The translations under genes were made by a program, and so were the position numbers. Shown here in pieces: positions 20,105 to 31,557 of a stretch of DNA of 51,866 bases. The number at the start of each line of letters is the position of its first letter. The stretch's first letter is position 1. The notes below the pieces were generated by a model. It made no database searches and was not told where the DNA came from. It saw only the letters and a program-made list of their open reading frames with translations. The stretch spans positions 14,101 to 65,966 of the forward strand of contig JNVV01000011.1 of NCBI GenBank assembly GCA_000733355.1, written 5' to 3'. The DNA is from Falciphora oryzae. Lineage: Eukaryota; Ascomycota; Sordariomycetes; Magnaporthales; Magnaporthaceae.

Positions 20105-21781
20105 CTACAGTCTATATAGCCGCACGTCCCCCGTCGGGTTCTCCCTCAGAATCTGCCTGTTCCGCCAGCCGTAGTAGACCCTGAGCGCGACGCAGCCCGC
20201 CGCGACGAAGAACATCATGCCCGCGTTGACATAGTGACCAGTCGGGTACCCTTTAGCAGCCTCGTCGGCTTTGTAGATCCAGACGCCCGGGATCTGGCCG
20301 AGGCCGCCGCCGAAGCTGACGTTGAGCGCGATGGCCAGGCCCGTGGCGGCCGTGTTGTGCACGTTGGACGACAGCCAGCCCAGCATAGGCGGGATGCAGC
20401 TGAAGGCCCCCGCCGCCGCCACGATCAGGCAGCCGAAGCGCGGCAGGAACGCCGTCGGCGGCAGTGTCGCCGACACCAGGAACCCGATGGCGCCCACGGC
20501 CGCGAGCGCCGCCGCGTGCAGGCCGCGCGCGTTGGTCCGGTCCGCCGACCAGCTGACCAGGATTTGGACGACTGGGAAGCAGGGGGTTGGTTAGCAATGT
20601 TGCTGTATTTTAGTATACAAAGGTGATGGATAATCAAAACCAAAGATTTCTCTCTCACCATAAGCCACCGCGTAAGGCGGGACCGTCATGAGCTGCGCGT
20701 GCAGGTCGAAGAAGCCCAGGCCCGCGGTGATGGTGGGCGTAAAGTACGACAGGCTGCTGAAGGGCGCCGAGATGGCAAAGTAGACGGCGTAGTGGCCGTA
20801 CAGGCGCCAGTCGGTCAGCGTCGCGACGGCCTCGGCCCAGCTCATGGAGCTGTGGCTGCTCTTGGACCCTTCGACGGCGAGGCGGGCGGCGGCCACGTCG
20901 CGCTCGCGCGTCGACAGGCGCGACCACTCCTCCGGGTAGTCGGGCAGCAGGAGCCAGACCAGGATGGCCGACAGGCAGCTGGGGATGCCTTCCAGAATAA
21001 ACAGCCAGCGCCAGGCCGACAGGCCGTGCGCGCCGTTCATGTGGCCGATGCCGTAGGCGATGGCGCCGCCAAAGGCGCCCGCGAGCGTCGCGCTGGCCAG
21101 GATGAGGGCGACGCGCAGCGAGCGCTCGTCCGACTTGTACCAGAAGGTCAGGTAGTAGACCAGGCCGGGGAACAGGCCGGCCTCGAACATGCCGAGCAGG
21201 AAGCGCAGGGCCGTCATGCCGGCGAAGTCGTGCACGCCGCCGAGGACCATGGTCATGGCGCCCCAGCTGAACATGAGGAAGGCGATCCAGCGCGACGGGC
21301 GCAGTTTTTTCAGGAGGATGTTGGAGGGGACCTCGAAGATGGCGTAGGCGATCAGGAAGACCATGAGCGCGATGGTGAACTGGTAGTTGCTCGTACCCGT
21401 CTCGGTCTGCATGTCGTTCTTCGTGCTCGAGTTGAGGATCTTGGCGTTGCCGATGTTGGAGCGGTCGAGGTAGCACAGGAAGTAGATGCCCGCCGACAGC
21501 GGCAGGATCGCCATGTCCTGCTTCCAGACCACCGCGCGCTCCTCCTCTGCCGTGTAAGACTGCGGCAGCATGGACTCCTGTGTCGTTGATGGTTTCGCAT
21601 CGTTTCTCAGGTCAGCACGTCTGTCTCCCCCTTTTTTTTTTCAGTCTCATAGAAATGGCAAGTGCCAAATAACACGGAGCTGGCATACATCATGGACGGC
21701 AGAGCTCGACTCCAGCTTGGTGTCTTCGACAGTGTCCATGTCTGGCACCGACACGGGCTTCTTTTCGTTGGTTGCAGCCAT
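20105..21781 (-). CDS. MFS anion:cation symporter (allantoate permease/Dal5-like family)
   Basis: Three exons (21689-21781, 20659-21577, 20105-20571) joined by introns of 111 and 87 bases, 492 residues. The ACS-family signature LCYLDRSNIGNAK stands in the first membrane helix region. Further family marks are FEVPSNILLKKLRPSRWI, RFLLGMFEAGLFPG and WRWLFILEGIP. About 12 hydrophobic helices are present. Members of this family import organic anions such as allantoate, nicotinate, pantothenate and other carboxylates. The N-terminus (MAATNEKKPVSVPD) is cytosolic. An upstream in-frame ATG at 21829 exists, but 21781 gives the usual N-terminal length. Its place directly upstream of an esterase that releases phenolic acids suggests, but does not show, an aromatic acid substrate. 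Confidence 0.85.
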
Positions 21782-23522
21782 TATTGACGATGCTCTAGCG
21801 CAAGCAGCGCTACAAGCTGTTTCGTCCACGAGGCAGGAAGAGTATTTCGTCTTCTACCAAGAAGCGAAGTGGGCGTCGAAGAGCACTAGAGGGCGAAGCT
21901 GACGGCAGCCGGGAAGAAAATAAGAATAAAATTCGGGGGCGGCCGAAGGTCAAGCTTTTTGATGGGCGCGACGCACGCGTCCGCGGTCATGCGGCTGCGT
22001 CGGTCGGCACACCACGGTTGAGAGTTATTTTTCTATTACCCGACACAATGGTCCCTGTCGCCTTTCCGTCCAACGCTGCACGCCTGGCTCCTCTCATCCA
22101 TGTGTGCCCGCTACACCGTCCGCAGAGGGCCGCCCGCCTCCACCCCCCACAAGCAAACATGGGGATCCATCGAATATCAGGCAGCTTAGCCAGAGGGCCC
22201 CGAGGATTGCTGGCTCAATCCTTCCCAGTGAAAGGGGTGTGGCCGGTAGGAGACGCGGCAGGGTGGGATCCGGCCCAGGAGGAGCAGTGAGGGGCATGCG
22301 ACCCGACTTTGATGATGGCTCCGACGAAGAGCCGAGGCTGGCTTGATTGGGCCCGTTTTGCGGAGGGGGATCGTCGCGTGGGCGAGGTCCTGCCGTTGCT
22401 AAGACCATACTGGGTGCCCGCTGGGAAATTCCCTGCATGCGGGCTCGAGTCGGTGTGAAGGAAATAAAGGTGCTCCGCAAACCGGTCCCGACCCTGTTGG
22501 GTGATCTATTTTTTTTTTTTTTTTCTTCTTTCTTTCCTTCCATGCGGGGCGCATCTGTTGGGCGTCACATTATTGCGGTGGACAGGTGGCGGTGGGTGGT
22601 GTCCATCTGATCCATTTCGTCTAGAGCCGGTACCGTGAAAAATGCAGACACTTGTAGCAGTTGCTGGAAAGGACGGTGACGGCTAGCGAAAAAAAAAATT
22701 TCGAGGTCGAAATCATTGAATCAAGATGTCTTGGACATTGAGCGCCCAGCCGGCAATGGAGCGCCACCCGCAAATCATCGCCCACGCTAGTGTGGGGGAA
22801 CAAAATAATCCCCGCTGGAGGCGCACCTCTGTGGGGGCTGGTTTTGTCACGGTCAGCGAGCCAACAACCTGCACGATGATGGCTGGGAGGGGGCTCAGGT
22901 TGCTTCGCCCGGGAAGAGCTCCCTCCACATCAAGTTACGCGCGAAAGCAAAGCCGGACCAGTGAGATTTAAACACAGATGTAGGGGAAACGAATCAAGCA
23001 AAAATCTTCTTCTGGCGCCATTCGTGCTAGTGTCCGCGATGGGAGAGCTCCGCGCGGAAAGTTTGAATCGCAGCGTCGCAGCTGTGTGCAACCCAAAAAT
23101 CAAGGCAAGCGAACCAACACGCAACCTCCATGTCTGCTCTGACTCCAACCTTGCACTTTTCTATGATATCCATGCACCGCAAATCATGCCCAGTCTACCG
23201 ACTCCCATAATATTGTCGAGTTTTCTTTTGCTTCTCCCGCTGTCCCAAGCCACTTTTGAACAAGCCCAAAGGGTGTGCAACCGACAATAATAAAAAGTTC
23301 CAAGAAAAATACGCCCGCGAGGCATCCAAGGCAAGAAAAGTGGAAGGGTACAAATACACCACGGCCGTCATATTATAGGCCAGTCAATCAGTCCTGCTCG
23401 TGTGATAAATGTTACAGTTGCTGTCATCATTCTTTCGTCTTTCGGAGGGTCATGTGTGTTGCCCAGAAAAAGCCCCGCGAGCGTCCAAACCAACAAAGAT
23501 GGAGTGAAATTCGACATGAGCT
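21782..23522. other. Intergenic, no gene recognised
   Basis: About 1.7 kb. It holds a T tract near 22,510-22,526 and the probable 3' untranslated region of SWR1 near 23,300-23,520. Short frames on both strands show no domain. Confidence 0.5.
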
Positions 23523-26500
23523 TTACCTCTTCCGAGTGTCCTTGCCCTTCTTCTTGCTCTTCTTTTTATCCTTGGGCAGCTCCAGCGGAGTCCCCTCAAG
23601 CTGCGCCGCCATGAAGCTGAGCATATAGTCGTCCACAGTCCGCATCCTCTCTCCCCATGCATTGTGTTCTACCTCGACGGGTTCTGTCGGTGCGACCGCC
23701 TCGGACGCGGCGTTACCGTCGCCCGTGAGGTCTGAGAAGATGTTGCTCGCCGCTGGGGTGCCATCCCTAGGCGTCCCCGCCCTCGTGCTCGGCGCGCCCG
23801 AGGCCGGGTTCTGCGGCTTCTCGCTGAAGTCGGCGTCATCCTGCTGGATCTCTTTCTCGGCCGCCCGCGCCGCGTCCACGTCCTCGCGGTCCTCGGCCCG
23901 CTCGAGAACCCGGCCCGCCGTGCGCGTGTCGGTGCTCTCGACTCCACCCAGCACTCGGTCCATGGCTGCGTTGGCCGCCTCGTCGCCCTGCGCTAGGATG
24001 GGGTTGCCGCCGTCGCCGTCGTTCATGACGTCGCGCACCGAGATCTTGTTGAAGTAGTCCGTCGTGAACTCTCCCTCTTGGATGACGACATCGTCCAGCA
24101 TCTGCTTTTGCGACGCCTTTCGCAGAATGTTGGCTTCGATTGTGTGCTCGCTGACGAGCCGGTAAATATGCACGTCACGCGTCTGCCCAATACGGTGGCA
24201 TCTGTCCTGGCACTGCTTGTCCATCGCAGGGTTCCAGTCCTGGTCGTAGAAGATGACAGTGTCGGCGCCCGTGAGGTTGATGCCGAGTCCTCCGGACCGG
24301 GTAGAGAGAATGAAGCACAGAATCCGGTTGTCATGGTTGAAGCGGTCCGTCAGGATCTGTCTCTGCTCCACCTTGGTTGCTCCGTCGAGGCGTAGATACT
24401 TGTGGCCGTGGATATTGAGGAACTGCTCCAGGATGTCCAAAACTTTGGTCATCTGAGTGAAGATCAGGGCCCGGTGGCCTCCTGACTGCAGCTTTCGCAG
24501 CAACCGGTCTAGGGCCTGGAGCTTCCCGCAGTCGTATTGGAGTAGTCGCTTGTCGGGGAACTGGATCGAGAGACGCATGCGCGCCTCGTGCCAAGGGTCG
24601 TGCGGGCGCTCAGGGGGCATGAAGGGTAGCGTCTTGATCGGGGCCGAGAGCTTCAGATCGGCCTCCTCAAAGGCCTCGACACCCTTCCTGCCGAGGAGGA
24701 ATGGCGTCAGATCCCGTGTCACGACGGTGGGGGTGACGCAGGCGAATTTTGTGATGGTCATCTCCATCGCATCTGCTCGACGATCCAGAGTCTGGACTGC
24801 GTTGTGAAGGAGGAACGAGTCGTTCTCGAACCACTCCATGACCTTCTTGGGGACTTTGGGCTTTGGCTTGAAAGGCCGCTCCTGTACACCGATCGTGAGA
24901 AGCTCGACAAGGCGCGTGCCATAGATCGGTCGCTGTTGGCGGCGAAGAGCGTTCAAGTAGACGCAGTGTTGTAGCTCCTCAAAGCGGCCCCATCGTGAGG
25001 CGCTCTCCAAGTATATGATGCTAGACTCCACCGTGCTTGGATCCAGCGGCATGAACGCATTGTGCGCTCGTGTCTTCTGCGTCTCCTTAAGATCGCAGAG
25101 AACACGGTGAGAGTTGTATTGGGCAACGCTGGAGGCAAAGCTGTCCGAGAAACGTTCGTGCCGTGTGGGGACCAGGTTCATGAACTCGAGGCTAACCGAG
25201 CCGAGCGGGTGCTGGGCAAACATCTTGTCACGCACAAGCCTCTCCATGGGCTCGAAGAGGGCCGGAACAGATGACTGCATCCGGAAGGACGTCATGATAG
25301 GGCGATCGACGAAGAGGTCCGGGTGATTACACACCTTGCGGAGCTGCATGAGACAGTTGATGATCGAGAGGTAGTTTCCCGACGCCAGCGTCTCCCTGGT
25401 GTCGCTCCTGCTCAGAAACCCATCATACAGCTCGCGTTGCCGCTTGGAGAGCCGGCAAAGCTCAACATGTTCGTACTTTGCTGGCATTTGCTTTTCCACG
25501 TCGGCCTTGAGGCGGCGGAGCAAGTACGGGCGAAGGACCTTGTGGAGCTTCGAGATAATAGCCCGGGCTTCATCGTCCATCTGCTCTCTCCCGCTCTCCA
25601 GAATCTGCGACTCCGGCCTGCCGAACCAGTCGTGGAACTCATTCAGGTCGGCAAACCCGCCCACGCCATTCTCCGAGGGCATGAGGAAGAAGAGCAATGA
25701 CCAGAGCTCGGTAAGATTGTTTTGAAGAGGCGTTCCGGTCAGCAAGAGTCGAGCCTGAGTGTTGAACCCAAGAAGCGTCTGCCATCGTTGCGACTTGAAG
25801 TTCTTGATGTTGTGGGCTTCGTCTAGGATCATGTAATGCCACCGCCGCCTCCTGAACACTTGCTGGTCTTGGAGAACCATCTGGTACGATGTGATGCATA
25901 CGTTCCAGACATCATCGTTGGTCCAGCCCTGTCTCTTCCGCTTGCGTTCCTCTTGGTTGCCATAGTAGGTCAAGATCTTGAATCCGGGGCACCACTTTTT
26001 GAACTCCATCTCCCAGTTCAGCATAACACTGGTCGGAACAATAACCAGGTGAGGACCCCAGACTTCATGCTGACACGCGAGATGTGCCAGTAGGGAGATG
26101 GTCTGGATGGTTTTGCCCAGACCCATCTCGTCTGCCAGGATGCCGTTGGTGTTGTTGACGTACAAGCCAGCCAGCCAATCAAGTCCGTAGTGCTGGTATT
26201 CTCGCAGCGTACCGCGCAGGAGGAAGGGAATCTCGGTCTTCGGTGCGTTGGCGGCACTGGGAAGCGGCGAGGCCGAGCGACTGAGTTCCTTCTGCGCCCC
26301 TGAAGGCTCCACGGGCGAGGTGACGGTGTCAATCTCTGAAGGCTTTGTGTCAGTCGTACGAGGCGACTGACTAGGGTCCCGACTGATGGCATTATTGGTG
26401 TTGACATCCGTCTCGGGGCTGGCGGCTTTGGTGCTCGAATCGGGCGCTGTGATTTCCACGCCTGGTAGGCCGGTTGCTGGTCCCGCGCCAGTGTCAAGAG

Positions 26501-29366
26501 GGACGTCCATCATCGTAGCATCTACCGCCAGCGACGCATCCGTGACACCGCCATCTTGGGTCGCCGTTGTCTGCGATCGGTGCGCCAGCGTCTCGTTGAT
26601 GGCTGCAACTTCTTGGAAGTCCAGTGCCTGCGACGCCTGGGATGTGTGGAGAGGCGCAGCTCCTGACGGGTTTCCCTCTGTCGTAATGGAGGCGACGGCG
26701 TCTTCTACCTTCATAGGACCGGCGCTCATCGTGGACAATGCGTCAGTCATCATGACACCCGTCGGCTGGAGAGTGCCTATGACCGGTGGGTCGATGGTGC
26801 CATCAGCAGCGATAGAAGCCTCAGGAGACAGATCAGGAGGCTCGTCCTGGCATTCGGTGAGCGGCGAGAACTGTGGAGGGACAACCAAGTCGACGGCATC
26901 TTTGTCCGAGTCGGGCAAGATGGTCTGGTTAAGAGGCGAGGGCGTGGGTATGGGCTGCAATAATAAATCGCGGGCCCCTAAATCGCCCGCCGCTGGAAGC
27001 TTGGCACCGTCGCCCACAGTGGTAGCCACCAAGGACTCCCCAATGTCCCCATTGGTAAGAGCTTTGTTGTCGGGGACCGGGATCGATGTGTTGGTGACAG
27101 ACATGGCGTCATGGCCGTGAACGCTATCGGCCGGCTGTGTCCCATTGACCCCGTTCACCTTGGGGCTGGGACAGGCCAAGGCTTGGTCCTCAGGGGCCTC
27201 AACCGCCGCCTCGGTCAGTTCTGGCGTCTCTTCGGGAGTCTGCGCTTGCTTGTTCAGCTTCTTGAGCTCAGATTTGCCAAAGAAAAGGCCCAGGAGGTTG
27301 GATGGCGCATCGTCATCGTCGTCGCCTTCGTCTTCGGCATCACCATCCGAGGCCTCCTCATCGTCTTCGCTGCCGCTATCCATGTCAGAGGACCCGAGAT
27401 CGTCGTCCATGTCGATGGACTCGTCGCTCGTATCATCATCTACTCCTGTCGTCTCGCCGGCCCTGGACTCTCCTGCAGGCGTCTTGGGGGTGTCTCCATC
27501 GCCGTCTGATGTCTCAAGAGCTGGTAGGTGGGCATACTTCTCGCGCAGCTGCTCCTGCGTGAGACCCTCGTCGGACACGGCGGATTTCGCATCCTCGTCG
27601 TCATCAGAGGATGACATGTTGTCCTCGTCATCCACCCCACTTGCAGCTCCAGAGTCGATCATCGTATCTTCCGGACCAGACATCATCTCGTCGTCTTCAT
27701 CGAAATCTTCCTCCTCCTCCGAGGACCTCTCGATGCCGCTGTCGTCGTCCGTCATGCCATCAGAATCAGCGTGTGCGCGCCTCGCCTGTAGCTTCTGCTC
27801 TGAGATCTGCACAGCCTCCTGCAGGGCAGCTTTGACCCGACGTTGCTCTTCAGCCTCCCACTCTTCTAGTCTTCGGCGGTTGATCTCGACCTTAACGTTC
27901 TCCCACGTGCTGAAGAGGGCTCGGACGACCGAGAAGTAAGTTCCTCTCCACAGTTCCTGAGCCTCCTGCTCGAGCTCCTCGGCAGTCTTGGGCTGCTTTC
28001 GTAGCCATTCGTCCCGGCACGCCTCGGCCAGTTTCCTCGCTGTTGACCGGTGCCGCTGCTGCTCCATTAACATGAGTTTTCTGAAGTTGGCCAAGGCTTT
28101 GACCATGTGATCTGCATGCGCCCACTGCCGCGGCGGCTCGTCCACGGCCTCTGGCGCGTAGATGGAGCAGCGGGCCTCGGAGAGGAGACCTCCTTCTTCC
28201 GCCTCCTTCTCTATCCTGTCGAGTATGACCGCCTCCTCAGCGGCCGCCTCGTCTGTCATCCGGGGCGCGTCGTCCGTGCAGAGTTGGCCACCTTGTTCCA
28301 CGGGGATGTTGTGCGCCGTCTCGAAGTATTCCTCAAATGTGGGGCCAAGTTTGGGTCTGGCCTTTGCTTGTGCCGGGTGGACAAACGGCATTACCGCGGG
28401 CATCACATGCAGCTTTATCCTAGGAGCAGCACGGGAGCCTCCAGACTGCCTAACGTCCGAGCCAGGAGTCTGATTAGCTGGGCCATTGTCAAGACTGTCT
28501 CGGGCATGTCGGGAGGACCGGCGTGTTCGTGCAGATGTCCGGAGGGGTGTCTTCGGGGGTGGTGAGGGAGACCGTCTTCGGTTGCGTTGGGATGTCCTCG
28601 TGTCGTGGGGCGCCGGTTTCTTCGCCGGCGCCTTCGCGGCGGGGGAAGGTTTTGGCGCAGACGTTGCTTTGCCTGATGATCCGGTGTGCCGAGTCGATCT
28701 CGAGGGGTGACTGTCTGCGGCTCCCGGCTCGTGACCGTTGGTTGACGCAGGCTTCTTTTTAGACGGCGGGCTGGCTTGAGGGCCAAGGCGAGATCTCTTG
28801 GGTTTGGCGGCCCGTTTTATAGGATTCTGAAGCTCCGGGGGGATAGAGTTGATGCGGCCTGACCTCCTCTTGCCTTCTTCCACAAAAGTAGTGGGTCCCT
28901 CTGCCTCGATCTTCTTCCATGGCGGAGACTCCAGCTTGGGTTTTCGCGTCCTGGGAGGTGGTGTGTTGTCGCGGACTCGGCGGCGTTTCGCTGGGCGCTC
29001 ACCGTCCTGGTCACTGTCGTCGTCGTCCTGCCCGTCAGATTGCGCGTCATCGTCTATCCCAGTCTCTGTGGACTCCGCGTCGGGTGTCTCGGTGGTGGTC
29101 TGGCCGATGTGGCCATATGATGGCGAGGGCGGAACCAGCTCATCGTCGGAGGGAGGCTCAGAGAGCAGGTCGGAGAGAGAGCTGTCGGAGGGCGAGGGCG
29201 CGCTGGCCGGTTCGGGCACTGGCGGATCGAGAATCTTCAGGGTGTCGACGATTTCGCTGTCGGGGGTCGATGGGCGGGCGTCGTTGCGATGGCCGTTCTG
29301 GCCGTTGGCGTTGTCGACCGCATCCGAGTTTGGGCGAGGTGGGACGGGAGACGCGGTCCCCGTCAT
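23523..29366 (-). CDS. swr1: SWR1: Snf2-family ATPase of the SWR1 (H2A.Z exchange) complex
   Basis: One exon, 1947 residues from the ATG at 29366. Order: a basic, Ser/Pro-rich N-terminus with PAKRRRVRDNTPPPRTRKP. Then an HSA domain (about 400-510; PRQWAHADHMVKALANFRKL), which docks actin-related subunits. Then long acidic tracts (about 530-720) like those that bind H2A.Z-H2B dimers. A low-complexity linker leads to the split ATPase: LADEMGLGKTIQT (Walker A, about 1080), DEAHNIKNFKSQRW (about 1180), a long insert typical of SWR1/INO80, and the C-terminal lobe with STRSGGLGINLTGADTVIFYD and QDRCHRIGQTRDVHIY (about 1718). The tail ends in a Lys-rich basic stretch. It replaces H2A by H2A.Z in nucleosomes. 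An in-frame ATG at 29480 would add 38 residues but enters the shared promoter. Confidence 0.95.
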   Translation of the reverse strand: MTGTASPVPPRPNSDAVDNANGQNGHRNDARPSTPDSEIVDTLKILDPPVPEPASAPSPSDSSLSDLLSEPPSDDELVPPSPSYGHIGQTTTETPDAESTETGIDDDAQSDGQDDDDSDQDGERPAKRRRVRDNTPPPRTRKPKLESPPWKKIEAEGPTTFVEEGKRRSGRINSIPPELQNPIKRAAKPKRSRLGPQASPPSKKKPASTNGHEPGAADSHPSRSTRHTGSSGKATSAPKPSPAAKAPAKKPAPHDTRTSQRNRRRSPSPPPKTPLRTSARTRRSSRHARDSLDNGPANQTPGSDVRQSGGSRAAPRIKLHVMPAVMPFVHPAQAKARPKLGPTFEEYFETAHNIPVEQGGQLCTDDAPRMTDEAAAEEAVILDRIEKEAEEGGLLSEARCSIYAPEAVDEPPRQWAHADHMVKALANFRKLMLMEQQRHRSTARKLAEACRDEWLRKQPKTAEELEQEAQELWRGTYFSVVRALFSTWENVKVEINRRRLEEWEAEEQRRVKAALQEAVQISEQKLQARRAHADSDGMTDDDSGIERSSEEEEDFDEDDEMMSGPEDTMIDSGAASGVDDEDNMSSSDDDEDAKSAVSDEGLTQEQLREKYAHLPALETSDGDGDTPKTPAGESRAGETTGVDDDTSDESIDMDDDLGSSDMDSGSEDDEEASDGDAEDEGDDDDDAPSNLLGLFFGKSELKKLNKQAQTPEETPELTEAAVEAPEDQALACPSPKVNGVNGTQPADSVHGHDAMSVTNTSIPVPDNKALTNGDIGESLVATTVGDGAKLPAAGDLGARDLLLQPIPTPSPLNQTILPDSDKDAVDLVVPPQFSPLTECQDEPPDLSPEASIAADGTIDPPVIGTLQPTGVMMTDALSTMSAGPMKVEDAVASITTEGNPSGAAPLHTSQASQALDFQEVAAINETLAHRSQTTATQDGGVTDASLAVDATMMDVPLDTGAGPATGLPGVEITAPDSSTKAASPETDVNTNNAISRDPSQSPRTTDTKPSEIDTVTSPVEPSGAQKELSRSASPLPSAANAPKTEIPFLLRGTLREYQHYGLDWLAGLYVNNTNGILADEMGLGKTIQTISLLAHLACQHEVWGPHLVIVPTSVMLNWEMEFKKWCPGFKILTYYGNQEERKRKRQGWTNDDVWNVCITSYQMVLQDQQVFRRRRWHYMILDEAHNIKNFKSQRWQTLLGFNTQARLLLTGTPLQNNLTELWSLLFFLMPSENGVGGFADLNEFHDWFGRPESQILESGREQMDDEARAIISKLHKVLRPYLLRRLKADVEKQMPAKYEHVELCRLSKRQRELYDGFLSRSDTRETLASGNYLSIINCLMQLRKVCNHPDLFVDRPIMTSFRMQSSVPALFEPMERLVRDKMFAQHPLGSVSLEFMNLVPTRHERFSDSFASSVAQYNSHRVLCDLKETQKTRAHNAFMPLDPSTVESSIIYLESASRWGRFEELQHCVYLNALRRQQRPIYGTRLVELLTIGVQERPFKPKPKVPKKVMEWFENDSFLLHNAVQTLDRRADAMEMTITKFACVTPTVVTRDLTPFLLGRKGVEAFEEADLKLSAPIKTLPFMPPERPHDPWHEARMRLSIQFPDKRLLQYDCGKLQALDRLLRKLQSGGHRALIFTQMTKVLDILEQFLNIHGHKYLRLDGATKVEQRQILTDRFNHDNRILCFILSTRSGGLGINLTGADTVIFYDQDWNPAMDKQCQDRCHRIGQTRDVHIYRLVSEHTIEANILRKASQKQMLDDVVIQEGEFTTDYFNKISVRDVMNDGDGGNPILAQGDEAANAAMDRVLGGVESTDTRTAGRVLERAEDREDVDAARAAEKEIQQDDADFSEKPQNPASGAPSTRAGTPRDGTPAASNIFSDLTGDGNAASEAVAPTEPVEVEHNAWGERMRTVDDYMLSFMAAQLEGTPLELPKDKKKSKKKGKDTRKR

Positions 29367-29829
29367 AGTTTTATCGGGGCGGCGGCGGGGGAATCGGACC
29401 GGGAACTCGAGCGAACTCGCATTTGGATGGGCAAAAATGGTGTCTACGGAATGCTCAAAGCTCAAGTGACTCTCATGCAAAGTTTGGACATCGTCAGCGC
29501 CCTGGGGAGCGGGCTGCGGCGCGATTTCGTCTTGGGATTCGATGCTGCCTGCAAAACTTTGAAATTTGCAAAAATTCCGCGAGTCGGGCCATGAGTGGAC
29601 CGCACATCAGCGCGCCCAAGTGCAGCCTGAGGCACAGACTCCATGCTTAAGTAATCACTCGGCGTCTCGCATCACCACAGCTCTTGTCGGCTCAATCGCG
29701 CCCTGCTGCAGAAGACGCTCGACAGTCAATCACGACAGCTCCGTTGCCGCGCTCCACGCCAAGGTACGTCTGCGTCTCGCCGCTGGTCGCTCAATTGGCT
29801 GCTGCTAACTCCGGTCACCCCCCTCACAG
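29367..29829. promoter_or_regulatory. Divergent SWR1 / NDUFB8 promoter with a 5' leader intron
   Basis: About 460 bases separate the two start codons. On the plus side a consensus intron (donor GTACGT at 29764, branch CTAACT, acceptor CACAG ending 29829) abuts the NDUFB8 ATG directly, so splicing would remove the leader just before the start codon. Confidence 0.55.
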
Positions 29830-30555
29830 ATGCTGTCGCGCCGCATTGTACGGGCAGTGCCCGGAAACCTCACCCGGTCGGCTGTTCGGATTCCCACCAT
29901 CCAACGCCGAACCTACCTCCCCGAGTCGATCAATGGCCAGGCTGTCCTCGACCAGAAGTACCCCGATTACCCTTCGCTGACCGCAGCGGAGGACCCCGAC
30001 ATGGTCAGTAGCCTTGCGCCGCTGTGACGGGCGCCCGCTACTCAACTGCGGAGCACGCAGGGGCAGAGATGGAGGGGGGCCAGATGCCTCGGAACACGGA
30101 CAAGCATGTGCTGACAGGTCCCCACGGTCGTAGAACGGTGGCTTCGTCAACCCTCCCCCGATCAAGCGTCAGTTCCGCGACCCGCACGCCGACTGGTGGG
30201 ATAAGCAGGAGAGGAGGAACTATGGCGAGCCTGTCCACGAGGACTACGACATCCATGGCATGTTCACGCCGCACGAGTACACCTGGGTCACGCCGGGCAA
30301 GGGCGCCGTGCAGTTTGGGGCTTTTGTTGCCGTCTTTATCGCCGCCCTTGTCGGCGTCAAGCTCACGTACCCCGATGCTCAGTCATACCCCCGCGAGTTC
30401 GAGGGTGGACTCGAGCGCGAGCTGGGAGGCCCTGGCGCCACAAGAGTACGTCTGTCCTGTTCTGACCTAGACGCCACGATCGCCTTGCTGCCAACATGCT
30501 GACACTCACTGCCTGTCCACAGGCGAGGGCCCCAGGAGATGCGAGCCCGTACTAG
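29830..30555 (+). CDS. Mitochondrial complex I subunit NDUFB8 (ASHI)
   Basis: Three exons (29830-30003, 30134-30445, 30523-30555), 172 residues in phase. A mitochondrial presequence (MLSRRIVRAVPGNLTRSAVR) is followed by family motifs DPDMNGGFVNPPPIKRQFRD, then DPHADWWDKQERRNYGEPVHE and DIHGMFTPHEY. One membrane helix, VQFGAFVAVFIAALVGVKLTY, follows near residue 130. These features identify the NDUFB8/ASHI accessory subunit of NADH:ubiquinone oxidoreductase, a single-span protein of the membrane arm. The last exon encodes only ten residues. It is divergent from SWR1. Confidence 0.88.
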
Positions 30556-31557
30556 ACCGAGACTGAGGCGTAGGATGGCCGGAAATGGGCCCGTACATAA
30601 AGAGTTTCTCGCGAACTGTCGCAATAGGACATTTCCAGTTGCTCAGACGGCACGACAGTGCCAAAGCTTCCTTTGTCAGCGTAAATGAACATTTTCTGGT
30701 CCTCGTTTCCCTGCACGCCTTGGATTACATGGCGATACCCTCCTTGCGACGCAGTTTTGATCTCCGCCCCTTCTTGTAGGCAGTTAGGGGGTGGGCTGTT
30801 CCCCTTCGATCCCCTCCGTAGTAGCAGAAGCCCTGGAGTTTCGGCCGTTGGATGCTTCTACCTACCTACCCGGACAAAGATGCGGCCCAACACCTCGAGC
30901 AGGTACGACCAATTCATTACATGCCAGTTTACCCCATCTGGATTAGCACCCGAATTTACCAGCGTGCAGCAGGTGCGCTAGACAAAGCTCGATAGTTGGG
31001 TCAACATGGCACAACCGCCAGAGAAACTAATCGAACGAATGGCGTGAGAAGGCAACGAACATATGCGGGAAAAGAGTATGGAATAGGAAATAGGGAAAAG
31101 AATGCAGAATTTGGAAACAGGGGCTGCATCCAAGGGCAGCCGTATGCATATCATGATGGAGGATCTGATGAATTCCCTCAACTTTTTGCCGACATCACCA
31201 GGGCTATCCCACCCTGTTGGCACAGGCTGCCGCGGTTGAGGGTCTTGCCTCCCCTGGCGAGGCGAGTTGCACACGTCTCATTGGGTGCGGCCCAAGAGCT
31301 CCCATCGTGCTCCTTCCCAGAACTGGCTCAACACGGCACGAGTTCCACCTGCAAACAGACCACGCGGAGCTCAAGGGAGGGGGCGCTCGCCCTCAACAGT
31401 CTGCAGAGAATCGGAGCTGCACCTCCATGTCTTGACTGCAGACGTGTTGCACTCCGTTTAACACCAACCATCATCCCGTGGTTGGACGGGCATTTTGGAG
31501 ATATCATTTCGAACAATTAGCTACCGAACCAGCACTCCACGCCTTCGAGCCGCCGCC
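30556..31557. other. Intergenic, no gene recognised
   Basis: About 1 kb between two plus-strand genes. A 174-residue plus frame (30,996-31,520) lacks any recognisable domain. The distal part is probably the promoter of the next gene. Confidence 0.5.

Noticed and set aside
30996..31520. 174-residue plus frame upstream of the five-exon unknown gene
   Set aside because: No recognisable sequence and atypical codon use; more likely leader or promoter.
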